Part shown: in pieces, positions 6,194 through 13,330 of the stretch
Layout: each line of letters begins with the position of its first letter
How positions within the stretch are numbered: the first letter of the stretch is position 1
Assembly (NCBI GenBank): GCA_007123395.1
Contig: SKLD01000471.1
Location: 1-14,645 of the forward strand
Direction of reading: 5' to 3'
From: Opitutales bacterium
GTDB taxonomy: Bacteria; Verrucomicrobiota; Verrucomicrobiia; Opitutales; Oceanipulchritudinaceae
DNA: 14,645 nucleotides
Program-made: the position numbers and the translations under genes
Notes under the pieces: generated by a model
Told to the model about the DNA's origin: nothing
The model's input: only the letters and a program-made list of their open reading frames with translations
Database searches by the model: none

Positions 6194-8512
6194 ATGAGAG
6201 CGGAGAACCGGAATCAAAAAGCAGGGAAGAGTGGCGCGGCGGACGGGCACGGCCGTTGGATTCCGGCGCTGGCTGAGTTTCTGCGGCGGACGGCGCACGC
6301 GCAGGCGGTGGAATGGGACGACGCTCGCACGGAAATCTCCGTGGCGACGCTGGGGCGGGTGGACGAGGCGGCGCTGCGGCGCTGCCTCGAGGAGACCCTC
6401 GCGGCGGCGGACGATCCGGCCGGGGAGGGCGGGGTGGCCGCGCCGGTGCGTCCGGGCTTGCGTCTGCGGCGGACGGAGGACCGGGTGGCGCTCGAGAAGG
6501 AACACGGCTGCGATGAAGTCGCCACGCTATGGACATGGCGCCGCATTCCGTGGCCGACGCCCGCCGAGGTAGCGGAGATCGACGCGGGAGAAGAAGAGGA
6601 GTGGAAAGTGCTCGCGGCGCTCGCGGGGATCTGCGGAGTCCTCGGCCTGACCGGATTCGCGGCGGACCTCACCGGCGCCGGTCCGCCGTGGCTCGTGCCG
6701 GCACTGTATATCGCGGCGATGATGGCGGGCGGGTGGGACGCCGCGAAAGACGCGATTCCCAATCTGCCGAAAGGTAAACTCGACATCCACTTCCTCATGC
6801 TCGCGGTTGCCATCGGAGCGAGTTTCATCGGGGCTTTCGGCGAAGGGGCGTTGCTCCTGTTTCTCTTTTCCTTCGCGGGAGCGCTGGAGCACTTTGCGCT
6901 TTACCGTACGCGACGGGAGATACACGCGCTCTTCCGCGCCGCTCCGAAAACGGCGACTATTGTGGATGCGGCGGACCGCACGGAACGGGTCGTGCCTGTG
7001 GAAGAGGTCGCGCCGGGCGACCGCGTGCTCGTGCGGCCGGGCGACACCTTCCCGGTTGACGGCGTGGTCCTCACGGGCGAGAGCGCGGCGGATGAATCTT
7101 CCCTCACGGGTGAGGCGCATCCAGTATCGAAACGACCGGGCGACGAGGTCTACAGTGGCACGGCCAACCTGTGGGGCGCTGTCGAGGCCAGGTGCGAACG
7201 CCCCGCGAGCGAAAGCGCCTTGCAGAAGGTGATCCGTTTGATCGAGGAGGCGCGCCACATGCGCGCGCCCAGCCAGCGCTTTACCGATAGATTCGGTCCG
7301 CGCTACACTGTCGGCGTTCTCGCCGTGACGACCGCCATGTTCTTCGTGTGGTGGCTGGGTTTCGGCGTGTCGCCTTTTCTCAACGTGACGGTCGAGGGGC
7401 AGGTGACCTACTCGGCCTTTTACCGTGCCATGACACTTCTCGTTGTGGCGAGTCCTTGCGCCCTCGTCCTCTCCATCCCCTCGGCGATTCTCGCAGCGAT
7501 CGCGTGGGGTGCCCGGCACGGGATCCTCTTCCGTGGCGGCGCGGCGATCGAGCAACTTGCCGCTGTCGAGGTTGTGGCGCTCGACAAGACGGGCACGCTG
7601 ACGACGGGCGACCTTCGTGTTGTATCGGTCGAGAGCTTCCCGCCCGGCCGCGAGCGCGACGTGGCGGAAATCGCCTTTACGCTGGAGCGGCGGGCGAGCC
7701 ATCCCATTGCCCGCGCCATCCAACGCTATGGCGAGGCGGAAGGGCTGCATCCGCGCGATCTGGAGGGATTTCGCTCGCTCACGGGCAAAGGGGTGCGCGC
7801 GGAAGTCGACAAGAGCACTTGTCTGCTCGGAAGGCGCGAGTTGTTCGAAGGCGGGCCGCTGGCGGATTGGGCGCGCGACCTGCCGGACCCGCCGCCGGGG
7901 CTTTCCGAGGTCTGGTTTTTGCACGGGGCGCTCGTCGGCCGGATCCTTCTTGAAGACATGGTGCGCGAAGAATCCGCGGCCGTCCTTCGACGGTTACGCG
8001 CCGAGGGTTTGCACACGGTGATGCTCACAGGCGACCGCGCCGGAACGGCAAAGACCGTGGCGGAGCGGTTGGGACTCGACGAGGTGCGCGCGGGGCTGAG
8101 CCCGGAAGGCAAGGTGGAGGCCGTGCGCGGCTTGACCGTTGGTGAAAGGCGGGTGGCCATGGTGGGCGACGGCGTAAACGACGCCCCGTGCCTCGCCGCC
8201 GCCGACATAGCCGTGGCGATGGGGGCACGCGGCAGCGACGCCGCCCTCGAGCAGAGCGATGTCGTCCTCATGAACGACCGCATTGAGAATTTTTTCGAAG
8301 CCTTTCGTCTGAGCCGCCGCGCCCGCCGCGTCATCCGGCAGAATATTGTCATTTCGCTGGGAACCATTGTTATCATGGTCTCTGCCGCCGTCTTCGGCAT
8401 CGTACCCATTACGCTGGGCGTTCTCGCCCATGAGGGCTCCACCGTTGTCGTGTGTCTCAACAGTATGCGCCTCCTCCGCGGGAGCGTAGGTGACGGAACG
8501 AGTAAAGCTTGA
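6194..8512 (+). CDS. P1B-type heavy-metal-transporting ATPase, P1B-4-like (Co/Zn/Fe efflux group)
   Basis: A 772-residue integral membrane P-type ATPase that exports a transition metal at the cost of ATP. All core motifs are present: actuator TGE (305-307), phosphorylation DKTGT with Asp464, the HP motif of the nucleotide-binding domain (His503-Pro504) and GDGVND (658-663). The transmembrane metal motif is SPC (420-422), not CPC. Late in the protein comes HEGST (from His746, in LAHEGSTVVVCLNSMRLL). SPC plus HEGG(S/T) is the known signature of the P1B-4 subgroup, whose members export cobalt, zinc or ferrous iron, so the exact metal is uncertain. The N-terminal about 100 residues look like a degenerate HMA-type domain (AVEWDDARTEISVATLGRVD) without a CxxC pair. 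Hydrophobic segments begin at about 137. The start has only a weak GGAAA next to the ATG. No metal regulator gene is adjacent. Confidence 0.93.
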   Translation: MRAENRNQKAGKSGAADGHGRWIPALAEFLRRTAHAQAVEWDDARTEISVATLGRVDEAALRRCLEETLAAADDPAGEGGVAAPVRPGLRLRRTEDRVALEKEHGCDEVATLWTWRRIPWPTPAEVAEIDAGEEEEWKVLAALAGICGVLGLTGFAADLTGAGPPWLVPALYIAAMMAGGWDAAKDAIPNLPKGKLDIHFLMLAVAIGASFIGAFGEGALLLFLFSFAGALEHFALYRTRREIHALFRAAPKTATIVDAADRTERVVPVEEVAPGDRVLVRPGDTFPVDGVVLTGESAADESSLTGEAHPVSKRPGDEVYSGTANLWGAVEARCERPASESALQKVIRLIEEARHMRAPSQRFTDRFGPRYTVGVLAVTTAMFFVWWLGFGVSPFLNVTVEGQVTYSAFYRAMTLLVVASPCALVLSIPSAILAAIAWGARHGILFRGGAAIEQLAAVEVVALDKTGTLTTGDLRVVSVESFPPGRERDVAEIAFTLERRASHPIARAIQRYGEAEGLHPRDLEGFRSLTGKGVRAEVDKSTCLLGRRELFEGGPLADWARDLPDPPPGLSEVWFLHGALVGRILLEDMVREESAAVLRRLRAEGLHTVMLTGDRAGTAKTVAERLGLDEVRAGLSPEGKVEAVRGLTVGERRVAMVGDGVNDAPCLAAADIAVAMGARGSDAALEQSDVVLMNDRIENFFEAFRLSRRARRVIRQNIVISLGTIVIMVSAAVFGIVPITLGVLAHEGSTVVVCLNSMRLLRGSVGDGTSKA

Positions 8513-8639
8513 GGCCTCCACGGGTCGCGGGCGGTGGAGTCGCACGGCGTCGGGATTTGTCGGATCACTGTCTCATAGAAAGACGATGCCCGTGTGAACC
8601 CGATGCTGCGCACCGAAAGGCCAGCGGCGGGACCGGTTC

Positions 8640-9488
8640 TCAGGGTCCGGGCCTGCGGTTGCCGCCGTCGCCGTCCGTAGTGCGTTCCATGCGGCGGAGG
8701 TCGCGGCGCTCCAGCATGGCTTCGCGGCGCTGTTCCATGAAGGCTTCGAGCAAAGCGTCGCGTTCTTCTTCGGGAGCGTGGCGCAGGTCATCCCGCAGGA
8801 CTTCCCTTGCCTGCCGCATCTCCTGAGCCTTCGCGCGGAAGGCTTCACGCCGTTCGACAAGCGCGGGGTCGACGTCGGGCGGGGCCTCCCGCCGTTCCGC
8901 GCGGACTTCGCCGGACCAGTCGGCCACGATGCCGCGGAGCGCTTCGGCGTCGGCCACTTTGCCGGCGTTGGCTTCGCGCCAGGTGCCGATGGCGGCGGCA
9001 ACATCTGCGGGCGAGGCGTCTTCGGGAAGCTCGGCGAGGGCGGCTTCGCGGGATTCCCTCAACTCCGCTTCCAAGAGCGAGAGTCCCACGCGGGCGTCAT
9101 GTACTTCAACCGGAATTTCCGGAACTTCCGGGCGCTCCGGCCGGTAGTCACTGAAGGACTCGCGCAGCTCCGCCGCGAGGTCCTGGATTTGAGCGATGAT
9201 TCCGGCGTTCTCTTCGCGGAAGGCGGTGATCGCCTCGGCGCGTTCGTCCTCAGCGACCCCGGTCAGCGACTTTGTGAGTGCTTCGCGCGCCTCGGCCAGC
9301 GCTGACTGAAGCGCCGTCAGTTGCTCACGCAGACCGGTGACGTCAGGGTCCGGAGCGGGGTATTCGATTTCGGGCGGTGCCGGGCGGTTCGGTTCTCCGC
9401 CCGCAGGAAACGCGACAGCACGGGCAACCCCGGAGGCGAGGGTGATTGCGGCAAGGATAAGAATCTTTTGTTGATGGGCTCTTTTCAT
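8640..9488 (-). CDS. Secreted all-helical protein with three homologous repeats, function unknown
   Basis: A 282-residue exported protein. The signal peptide (MKRAHQQKILILAAITLASG...) ends near ARA-VAF. A Pro-rich linker (PNRPAPPEIEYPAPDPD) precedes a highly charged, Ala/Glu/Arg-rich helical body. Three segments of about 55 residues align: LAEAREALTKSL...EDERAEAITAFREENAG, LRESREAALAEL...PADVAAAIGTWREANAG, and MRQAREVLRDDL...EEERDALLEAFMEQRRE. This points to internal triplication of a helical hairpin. The layout recalls periplasmic Spy/CpxP/ZraP-type helical proteins, but I do not see the LTxxQ motif, so I assign no function. The C-terminus is basic and Gly-rich (RRMERTTDGDGGNRRPGP). The ATG at 9488 is chosen because GGAG precedes it by 6 nt and the signal peptide starts there. 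It converges on the ATPase gene and diverges from cysD. Confidence 0.82.
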   Translation of the reverse strand: MKRAHQQKILILAAITLASGVARAVAFPAGGEPNRPAPPEIEYPAPDPDVTGLREQLTALQSALAEAREALTKSLTGVAEDERAEAITAFREENAGIIAQIQDLAAELRESFSDYRPERPEVPEIPVEVHDARVGLSLLEAELRESREAALAELPEDASPADVAAAIGTWREANAGKVADAEALRGIVADWSGEVRAERREAPPDVDPALVERREAFRAKAQEMRQAREVLRDDLRHAPEEERDALLEAFMEQRREAMLERRDLRRMERTTDGDGGNRRPGP

Positions 9489-9494
9489 GACAGT

Positions 9495-9498
9495 CTCC
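9495..9498 (-). promoter_or_regulatory. Shine-Dalgarno GGAG deciding the start at 9488
   Basis: On the minus strand GGAG stands 6 nt before the ATG at 9488 and overlaps the alternative upstream ATG at 9500. This favours the shorter start. It is the clearest canonical ribosome-binding site at any gene in the window. Confidence 0.65.
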
Positions 9499-9689
9499 AT
9501 TCGGTTGTATTCTCCATGGTCACACCGGACACTGGCGTGTGCCCGCAGAAGATATGCCACAGGCCCCGTGCCAACTTTCTCGATTGGTTCGTAAGTCGTT
9601 TATTTTTAGTTATTTGTGGGAGACATTTAATTTTCGCTGTCTTTGGCGGAGGGAAACAGGGGATTATTTCCAATGAAAAGCGAGGTTAC

Positions 9690-9705
9690 TGGGGAAACTT
9701 CCCCA
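9690..9705. promoter_or_regulatory. Inverted repeat in the cysD leader (possible operator or mRNA hairpin)
   Basis: TGGGGAA, AC, TTCCCCA is a 7-2-7 inverted repeat about 60 bp upstream of the cysD start. It has no T-run, so it is not an intrinsic terminator. The surrounding divergent spacer (9489-9765) also has an AT-rich stretch (about 9598-9635) that is a likely promoter area for one or both flanking genes, though I see no convincing -35/-10 pair. A regulatory role is inferred only from position and symmetry. Confidence 0.3.
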
Positions 9706-9765
9706 AAATCGGGACTCGCCATGGGAAAGAGGGGGTACACACTCGGCGGTTTTTCGATTTTCATC

Positions 9766-10674
9766 ATGACGCAGAGTTACAACGTAAGCCACTTGGAACA
9801 CCTTGAGTCGGAGGCGATCTATGTCCTGCGCGAGGTGGCCGCGCAGTTTCAGAACCCGGCCCTGCTTTTCAGCGGCGGGAAGGATTCGATTTGTGTCGCG
9901 CACCTTGCGAAGAAGGCTTTCTGGCCCGCCCGCCCGCCTTTCCCGTTCGTGCATGTCGACACGGGACACAACTTTCCCGAGACCATCGAATACCGCGACA
10001 AGTTCGTCGCTGACATCGGGGCCAACCTCATCGTGGCGAGCGTGCAGGACTCCATCGACAAGGGCCGCGTGCGCGAGGAGAAGGGTCCCAACGCGAGCCG
10101 CAACGCTTTGCAAACCGTTACGCTCCTCGATGCCATCAGCGAGCACGGCTTCGACTGCGCCATCGGGGGTGCCCGCCGCGACGAGGAAAAGGCGCGCGCG
10201 AAAGAGCGTTTTTTCAGCCACCGCGACGACTTCGGCCAATGGGACCCGAAGAACCAGCGGCCCGAGCTGTGGAATCTCTTCAACGGGCGCATGCACCCCG
10301 GCGAGCACTTCCGCGTCTTCCCGCTCTCGAACTGGACGGAGATGGACGTTTGGCAATACATTAAGAAAGAGAACATCCCGCTCCCGACGATCTACTTCTC
10401 GCACGAGCGCGAGATCGTTGAACGCGGCGGCACGCTCCTTGCCGTGACCGATTTCATCACCGTGCAGGAAGGCGAAACGCCGGAGAAGCGCGTCGTGCGC
10501 TTCCGCACCGTGGGCGACGCGACCTGCACGGGTGCCGTCGAGTCTACGGCCGACACGCTCGAAGCGGTCATCGCCGAAGTGGCTGCCGCACGGCAGACCG
10601 AGCGCGGCACGCGCGCCGACGACAAGCGCTCCGAGACCGCCATGGAAGACCGCAAACGCCAAGGTTACTTCTAA
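9766..10674 (+). CDS. cysD: Sulfate adenylyltransferase subunit 2 (ATP sulfurylase, PP-loop subunit CysD)
   Basis: CysD is the catalytic half of heterodimeric ATP sulfurylase. With the GTPase CysN it makes adenosine 5'-phosphosulfate (APS) and pyrophosphate from sulfate and ATP in the cytoplasm. The ATP pyrophosphatase PP-loop SGGKDS is at residues 36-41. Further family blocks are FPFVHVDTGHNFPETIEYRD, CAIGGARRDEEKARAKERFFS, LWNLFNG, FRVFPLSNWTEMDVWQYI, and the C-terminal RKRQGYF. From ATG 9766 the protein is 302 residues, the length of E. coli CysD. Upstream ATGs at 9643 and 9721 add sequence with no family match. No Shine-Dalgarno is visible. It is the first gene of the cluster cysD-gmd-cysN-fcl, so it is separated from its partner cysN by gmd. 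The gap to gmd is 120 bp. Confidence 0.95.
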   Translation: MTQSYNVSHLEHLESEAIYVLREVAAQFQNPALLFSGGKDSICVAHLAKKAFWPARPPFPFVHVDTGHNFPETIEYRDKFVADIGANLIVASVQDSIDKGRVREEKGPNASRNALQTVTLLDAISEHGFDCAIGGARRDEEKARAKERFFSHRDDFGQWDPKNQRPELWNLFNGRMHPGEHFRVFPLSNWTEMDVWQYIKKENIPLPTIYFSHEREIVERGGTLLAVTDFITVQEGETPEKRVVRFRTVGDATCTGAVESTADTLEAVIAEVAAARQTERGTRADDKRSETAMEDRKRQGYF

Positions 10675-10794
10675 CCGCTTTATCCATTGGCGCACACGGA
10701 GGTGCGCCCTGCATTCTGTCCCCCTCGCCATCCACAAACACACCATAGAAAACCACCGACGCGACGTCCCCGCGCCATTTGTCGGCCCACTGCC

Positions 10795-11841
10795 ATGAAG
10801 ACCGCACTCATCACCGGAATCACCGGCCAAGACGGCTCCTACCTTGCCGAGCAGCTCCTCGCAAAAGGCTACACCGTGCATGGGATGATCCGCCGCTCGA
10901 GCAGCTTCAACACCGGTCGCATCGACCACCTTTTCAACGACCCGGAGATCCACGACAAGACGCTCTTTCTCCACCACGGCGACCTCACCGACTCCTCCAA
11001 CCTCAACCGTCTCCTCGAGAAGATCGCCCCTGACGAGATCTACAACCTCGGCGCGCAGAGCCATGTGAAGGTGTCCTTCGAGGTGCCCGAATACACGGCG
11101 GAGGTCGACGGGGTGGGGACCCTCCGCTTCATTGATGCCATCAAGGAAGTCGGCCTCAAAGACAAGACGCGCTTTTACCAAGCCTCCACCTCCGAACTCT
11201 ACGGCAAGGTGCAGGCCGTCCCGCAGACGGAGACGACGCCCTTCTACCCGCGCTCGCCCTACGGCGTGGCCAAGCTCTACGGCTACTGGATCATCGTCAA
11301 CTACCGCGAGGCCTACGGTATCTACGCCTGCAACGGTATTCTCTTCAACCACGAGTCGCCCCGCCGCGGCGAGACCTTCGTCACCCGCAAGATCACCCGC
11401 GCCGCCGCGCGCATTGCCCACGGTCTGCAGGAGGATCTCCGCCTCGGCAATCTCGACGCCAAGCGCGACTGGGGCTACGCACCTGAGTTCACCGACGGCA
11501 TGTGGCGCATCCTCCAGCAGCCGGAGCCGGACGACTACGTCCTCGCCACCAACGAGACCCACACCGTGCGCGAGTTTGTGCAGCTCGCCTTCCGTCACCT
11601 CGGCATCGATCTGGCCTTCGAGGGCGAAGGGGTGGAGGAGCGCGGTGTCTGCACGAAGACGGGCAAGACGCGTGTGCGCGTCGATCCCGGCTACTTCCGT
11701 CCCGCCGAAGTCGACCTGCTCATCGGCGACTACACCAAAGCCAAGGAAAAGCTCGGCTGGGAGCCCGCCACGAAGTTCGACAAACTCGTCGAGATCATGG
11801 CCCGCGCCGACTACGACAAGGTCGCCCGGCGCGGTTACTAA
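10795..11841 (+). CDS. gmd: GDP-mannose 4,6-dehydratase
   Basis: Gmd converts GDP-D-mannose to GDP-4-keto-6-deoxy-D-mannose, the first step to GDP-L-fucose (also to GDP-rhamnose or GDP-perosamine). It is a 348-residue short-chain dehydrogenase of the extended type. The N-terminal NADP-binding motif is TGITGQDG (Gly8, Gly11, Gly14), followed by RRSSSFNTGRIDHL, HGDLTDSSNL and NLGAQSHVKVSFE. The catalytic residues Thr132, Glu134, Tyr156 and Lys160 (in STSELYG and YGVAK) fall at the same numbers as in the E. coli enzyme. The conserved CNGILFNHESPRRGETFVTRKITRA block and GNLDAKRDWGYAPEFTDGMW are also present. ATG 10795 starts at the canonical MKTALITG; the upstream 36 codons in the open frame have no family character. 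No Shine-Dalgarno is seen. The gene sits between the two ATP sulfurylase subunits, 36 bp before cysN. Confidence 0.97.
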   Translation: MKTALITGITGQDGSYLAEQLLAKGYTVHGMIRRSSSFNTGRIDHLFNDPEIHDKTLFLHHGDLTDSSNLNRLLEKIAPDEIYNLGAQSHVKVSFEVPEYTAEVDGVGTLRFIDAIKEVGLKDKTRFYQASTSELYGKVQAVPQTETTPFYPRSPYGVAKLYGYWIIVNYREAYGIYACNGILFNHESPRRGETFVTRKITRAAARIAHGLQEDLRLGNLDAKRDWGYAPEFTDGMWRILQQPEPDDYVLATNETHTVREFVQLAFRHLGIDLAFEGEGVEERGVCTKTGKTRVRVDPGYFRPAEVDLLIGDYTKAKEKLGWEPATKFDKLVEIMARADYDKVARRGY

Positions 11842-11877
11842 CCGGTCCCGCGCGAACCGTACCCGCAATTTCCCATC

Positions 11878-13155
11878 ATGACAGCCGCAAAAACCACGGA
11901 TTACCTCGATATGGAACTGCTCCGCTTCTCCACGGCGGGCAGCGTCGATGACGGCAAGAGCACGCTCATCGGTCGACTCATGTACGACACGAAGACGATC
12001 TTCGAAGACCAGCTCGAAGCCGTCGTCCGCTCCTCGCGCCAGCGCGGGGACGAAAACGTGAACCTCGCGCTCCTCACCGACGGGTTGCGCGCCGAGCGCG
12101 AGCAGGGCATCACGATCGATGTCGCCTACCGCTACTTTGCCACACCGAAGCGCAAGTTCATTATCGCGGACACACCCGGGCACATCCAGTATACGCGCAA
12201 TATGGTGACGGGGGCCTCCACCGCCAACCTCGCCATTATCCTTGTCGACGCGCGCAAGGGCATCATCGAGCAGACCTGCCGCCACAGCTTCATCGCCAAC
12301 CTGCTGAACATCCGGCACGTCGTTCTCTGCGTCAACAAGATGGACCTCGTCGACTACAGCGAGGACCGCTTCGACGAGATTGTCGGCGAATACAAGGAGT
12401 TCGCCTCGCGCCTGCAGATTCCGCAGATGACGTTCATCCCCATCAGCGCGCTGCACGGCGACAACGTTGTCAACAAGTCCGACAAGACTCCCTGGTACCA
12501 AGGGCCGCCGCTGCTCTACCACCTCGAGACCGTCTATATCGGTTCCGACGCCAACCACGTCGACGCGCGCCTGCCCGTGCAATGGGTCATCCGTCCGCAC
12601 TCCGCGCAGTGGCACGACTTCCGCGGCTTCGCCGGGCGTGTCGCGGGCGGTGTCTTCAAGCCGGGCGACGAGGTCACCGTCATGCCGAGCGGCTTTTCCT
12701 CGCGTATCAAGGCCATCCATACGGCCGACGGCGAACTCACCGAGGCCTTCCACCCGCATTCCGTCGCCGTCACTCTCGAAGACGAGATCGATATTTCGCG
12801 CGGCGACATGCTCGCCAAGCCGAACAATCTGCCCAAGGTCTCGCAGGACGTCGAAGCCATGATCTGCTGGTTCTCCGAAAAGCAGAAGCTCGACCCGCGC
12901 GGCCAATACCTCCTCAAGCATACGACGAACGAAGTCAAAGCACGCGTGCAGGAGGTCGTCTACAAGGTGAACGTCAACACCCTCCACAAAATCGAGGACG
13001 ACCGCGAGATCGGGCTCAACGAGATCGGCCGCGTGCGCATCCGCACGAGCGCCCCCCTCCTGCACGACAGCTACCAGCGCAACCGCGTCACCGGCAGCTT
13101 CATCCTCGTCGATCCCTTCACCCACGACACCGTCGCCGCCGGCATGATCCGCTAA
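11878..13155 (+). CDS. cysN: Sulfate adenylyltransferase subunit 1 (ATP sulfurylase GTPase subunit CysN)
   Basis: CysN is an EF-Tu-like GTPase whose GTP hydrolysis drives APS formation by CysD. The G motifs are all present: P-loop GSVDDGKST (21-29), the switch region EREQGITIDVAYRYF (73-87), DTPGH (98-102), NKMD (153-156) and ISALHGDN. Beta-barrel domains follow (VQWVIRPHSAQWHDFRGFAGRV..., FKPGDEVTVMPSG). The protein is 425 residues, shorter than the 475 of E. coli CysN, and ends soon after FILVDPFTHDTVAAGMIR. There is no fused APS kinase (CysC) domain, so PAPS synthesis would need a separate kinase outside the window. No Shine-Dalgarno precedes ATG 11878. The gene follows gmd by 36 bp, which suggests cotranscription. 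An array of four REP-like hairpins begins about 10 bp after its stop codon. Confidence 0.96.
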   Translation: MTAAKTTDYLDMELLRFSTAGSVDDGKSTLIGRLMYDTKTIFEDQLEAVVRSSRQRGDENVNLALLTDGLRAEREQGITIDVAYRYFATPKRKFIIADTPGHIQYTRNMVTGASTANLAIILVDARKGIIEQTCRHSFIANLLNIRHVVLCVNKMDLVDYSEDRFDEIVGEYKEFASRLQIPQMTFIPISALHGDNVVNKSDKTPWYQGPPLLYHLETVYIGSDANHVDARLPVQWVIRPHSAQWHDFRGFAGRVAGGVFKPGDEVTVMPSGFSSRIKAIHTADGELTEAFHPHSVAVTLEDEIDISRGDMLAKPNNLPKVSQDVEAMICWFSEKQKLDPRGQYLLKHTTNEVKARVQEVVYKVNVNTLHKIEDDREIGLNEIGRVRIRTSAPLLHDSYQRNRVTGSFILVDPFTHDTVAAGMIR

Positions 13156-13164
13156 ACCTTTCAT

Positions 13165-13302
13165 GTAGCCGAAGTCGTCAGGCTTTGGACCTTGAGAAGT
13201 AGCCGAAGCCGTCAGGCTTTGGACCGCTTTGCCAAGTAGCCGAAGCCGTCAGGCTTTGGACCGCCTTGCCACGTAGCCGAAGCCGTCAGGCTTTGCACCG
13301 CC
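13165..13302 (+). repeat. REP-like family D, array of four units between cysN and fcl
   Basis: Four head-to-tail units start at 13165, 13199, 13236 and 13273 (spacing 34, 37, 37). Each has GTAG followed at once by CCGAAGCC, loop GTCA, GGCTTTGG: an 8-bp stem with one wobble. Unit 1 has GTCGTCA in place of GCCGTCA, and unit 4 has TTTGC in place of TTTGG. Unit 1's change still allows a G-U pair. All units have the same orientation and lie on the coding strand, so the cysN-fcl transcript would carry four consecutive hairpins. None has a T-run. Confidence 0.88.
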
Positions 13303-13330
13303 ACACCAAAAACCCGCCCTCCACCCAGCC

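Noticed and set aside
6527..7924. 465-codon minus-strand open frame inside the metal ATPase
   Set aside because: It is the antisense shadow of a gene with all P-type ATPase motifs; it is rich in Arg/His with no signal or domain.
9580..9620. TTGGTT...TAGTTA as a sigma-70 promoter for cysD
   Set aside because: The 17-bp spacing is right, but the -10 matches the consensus at only two positions, so it is not supportable.
9664..13164. A 1166-codon open frame on the minus strand spanning cysD, gmd and cysN
   Set aside because: It is the antisense mirror of three genes with complete catalytic motifs and is kept open by their GC-rich codon use. Its composition is biased and it matches no family I know.
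13165..13302. cysN-fcl array as a CRISPR or intrinsic terminator
   Set aside because: The 5-8-bp linkers are too short to be spacers, and no hairpin is followed by a T-run.
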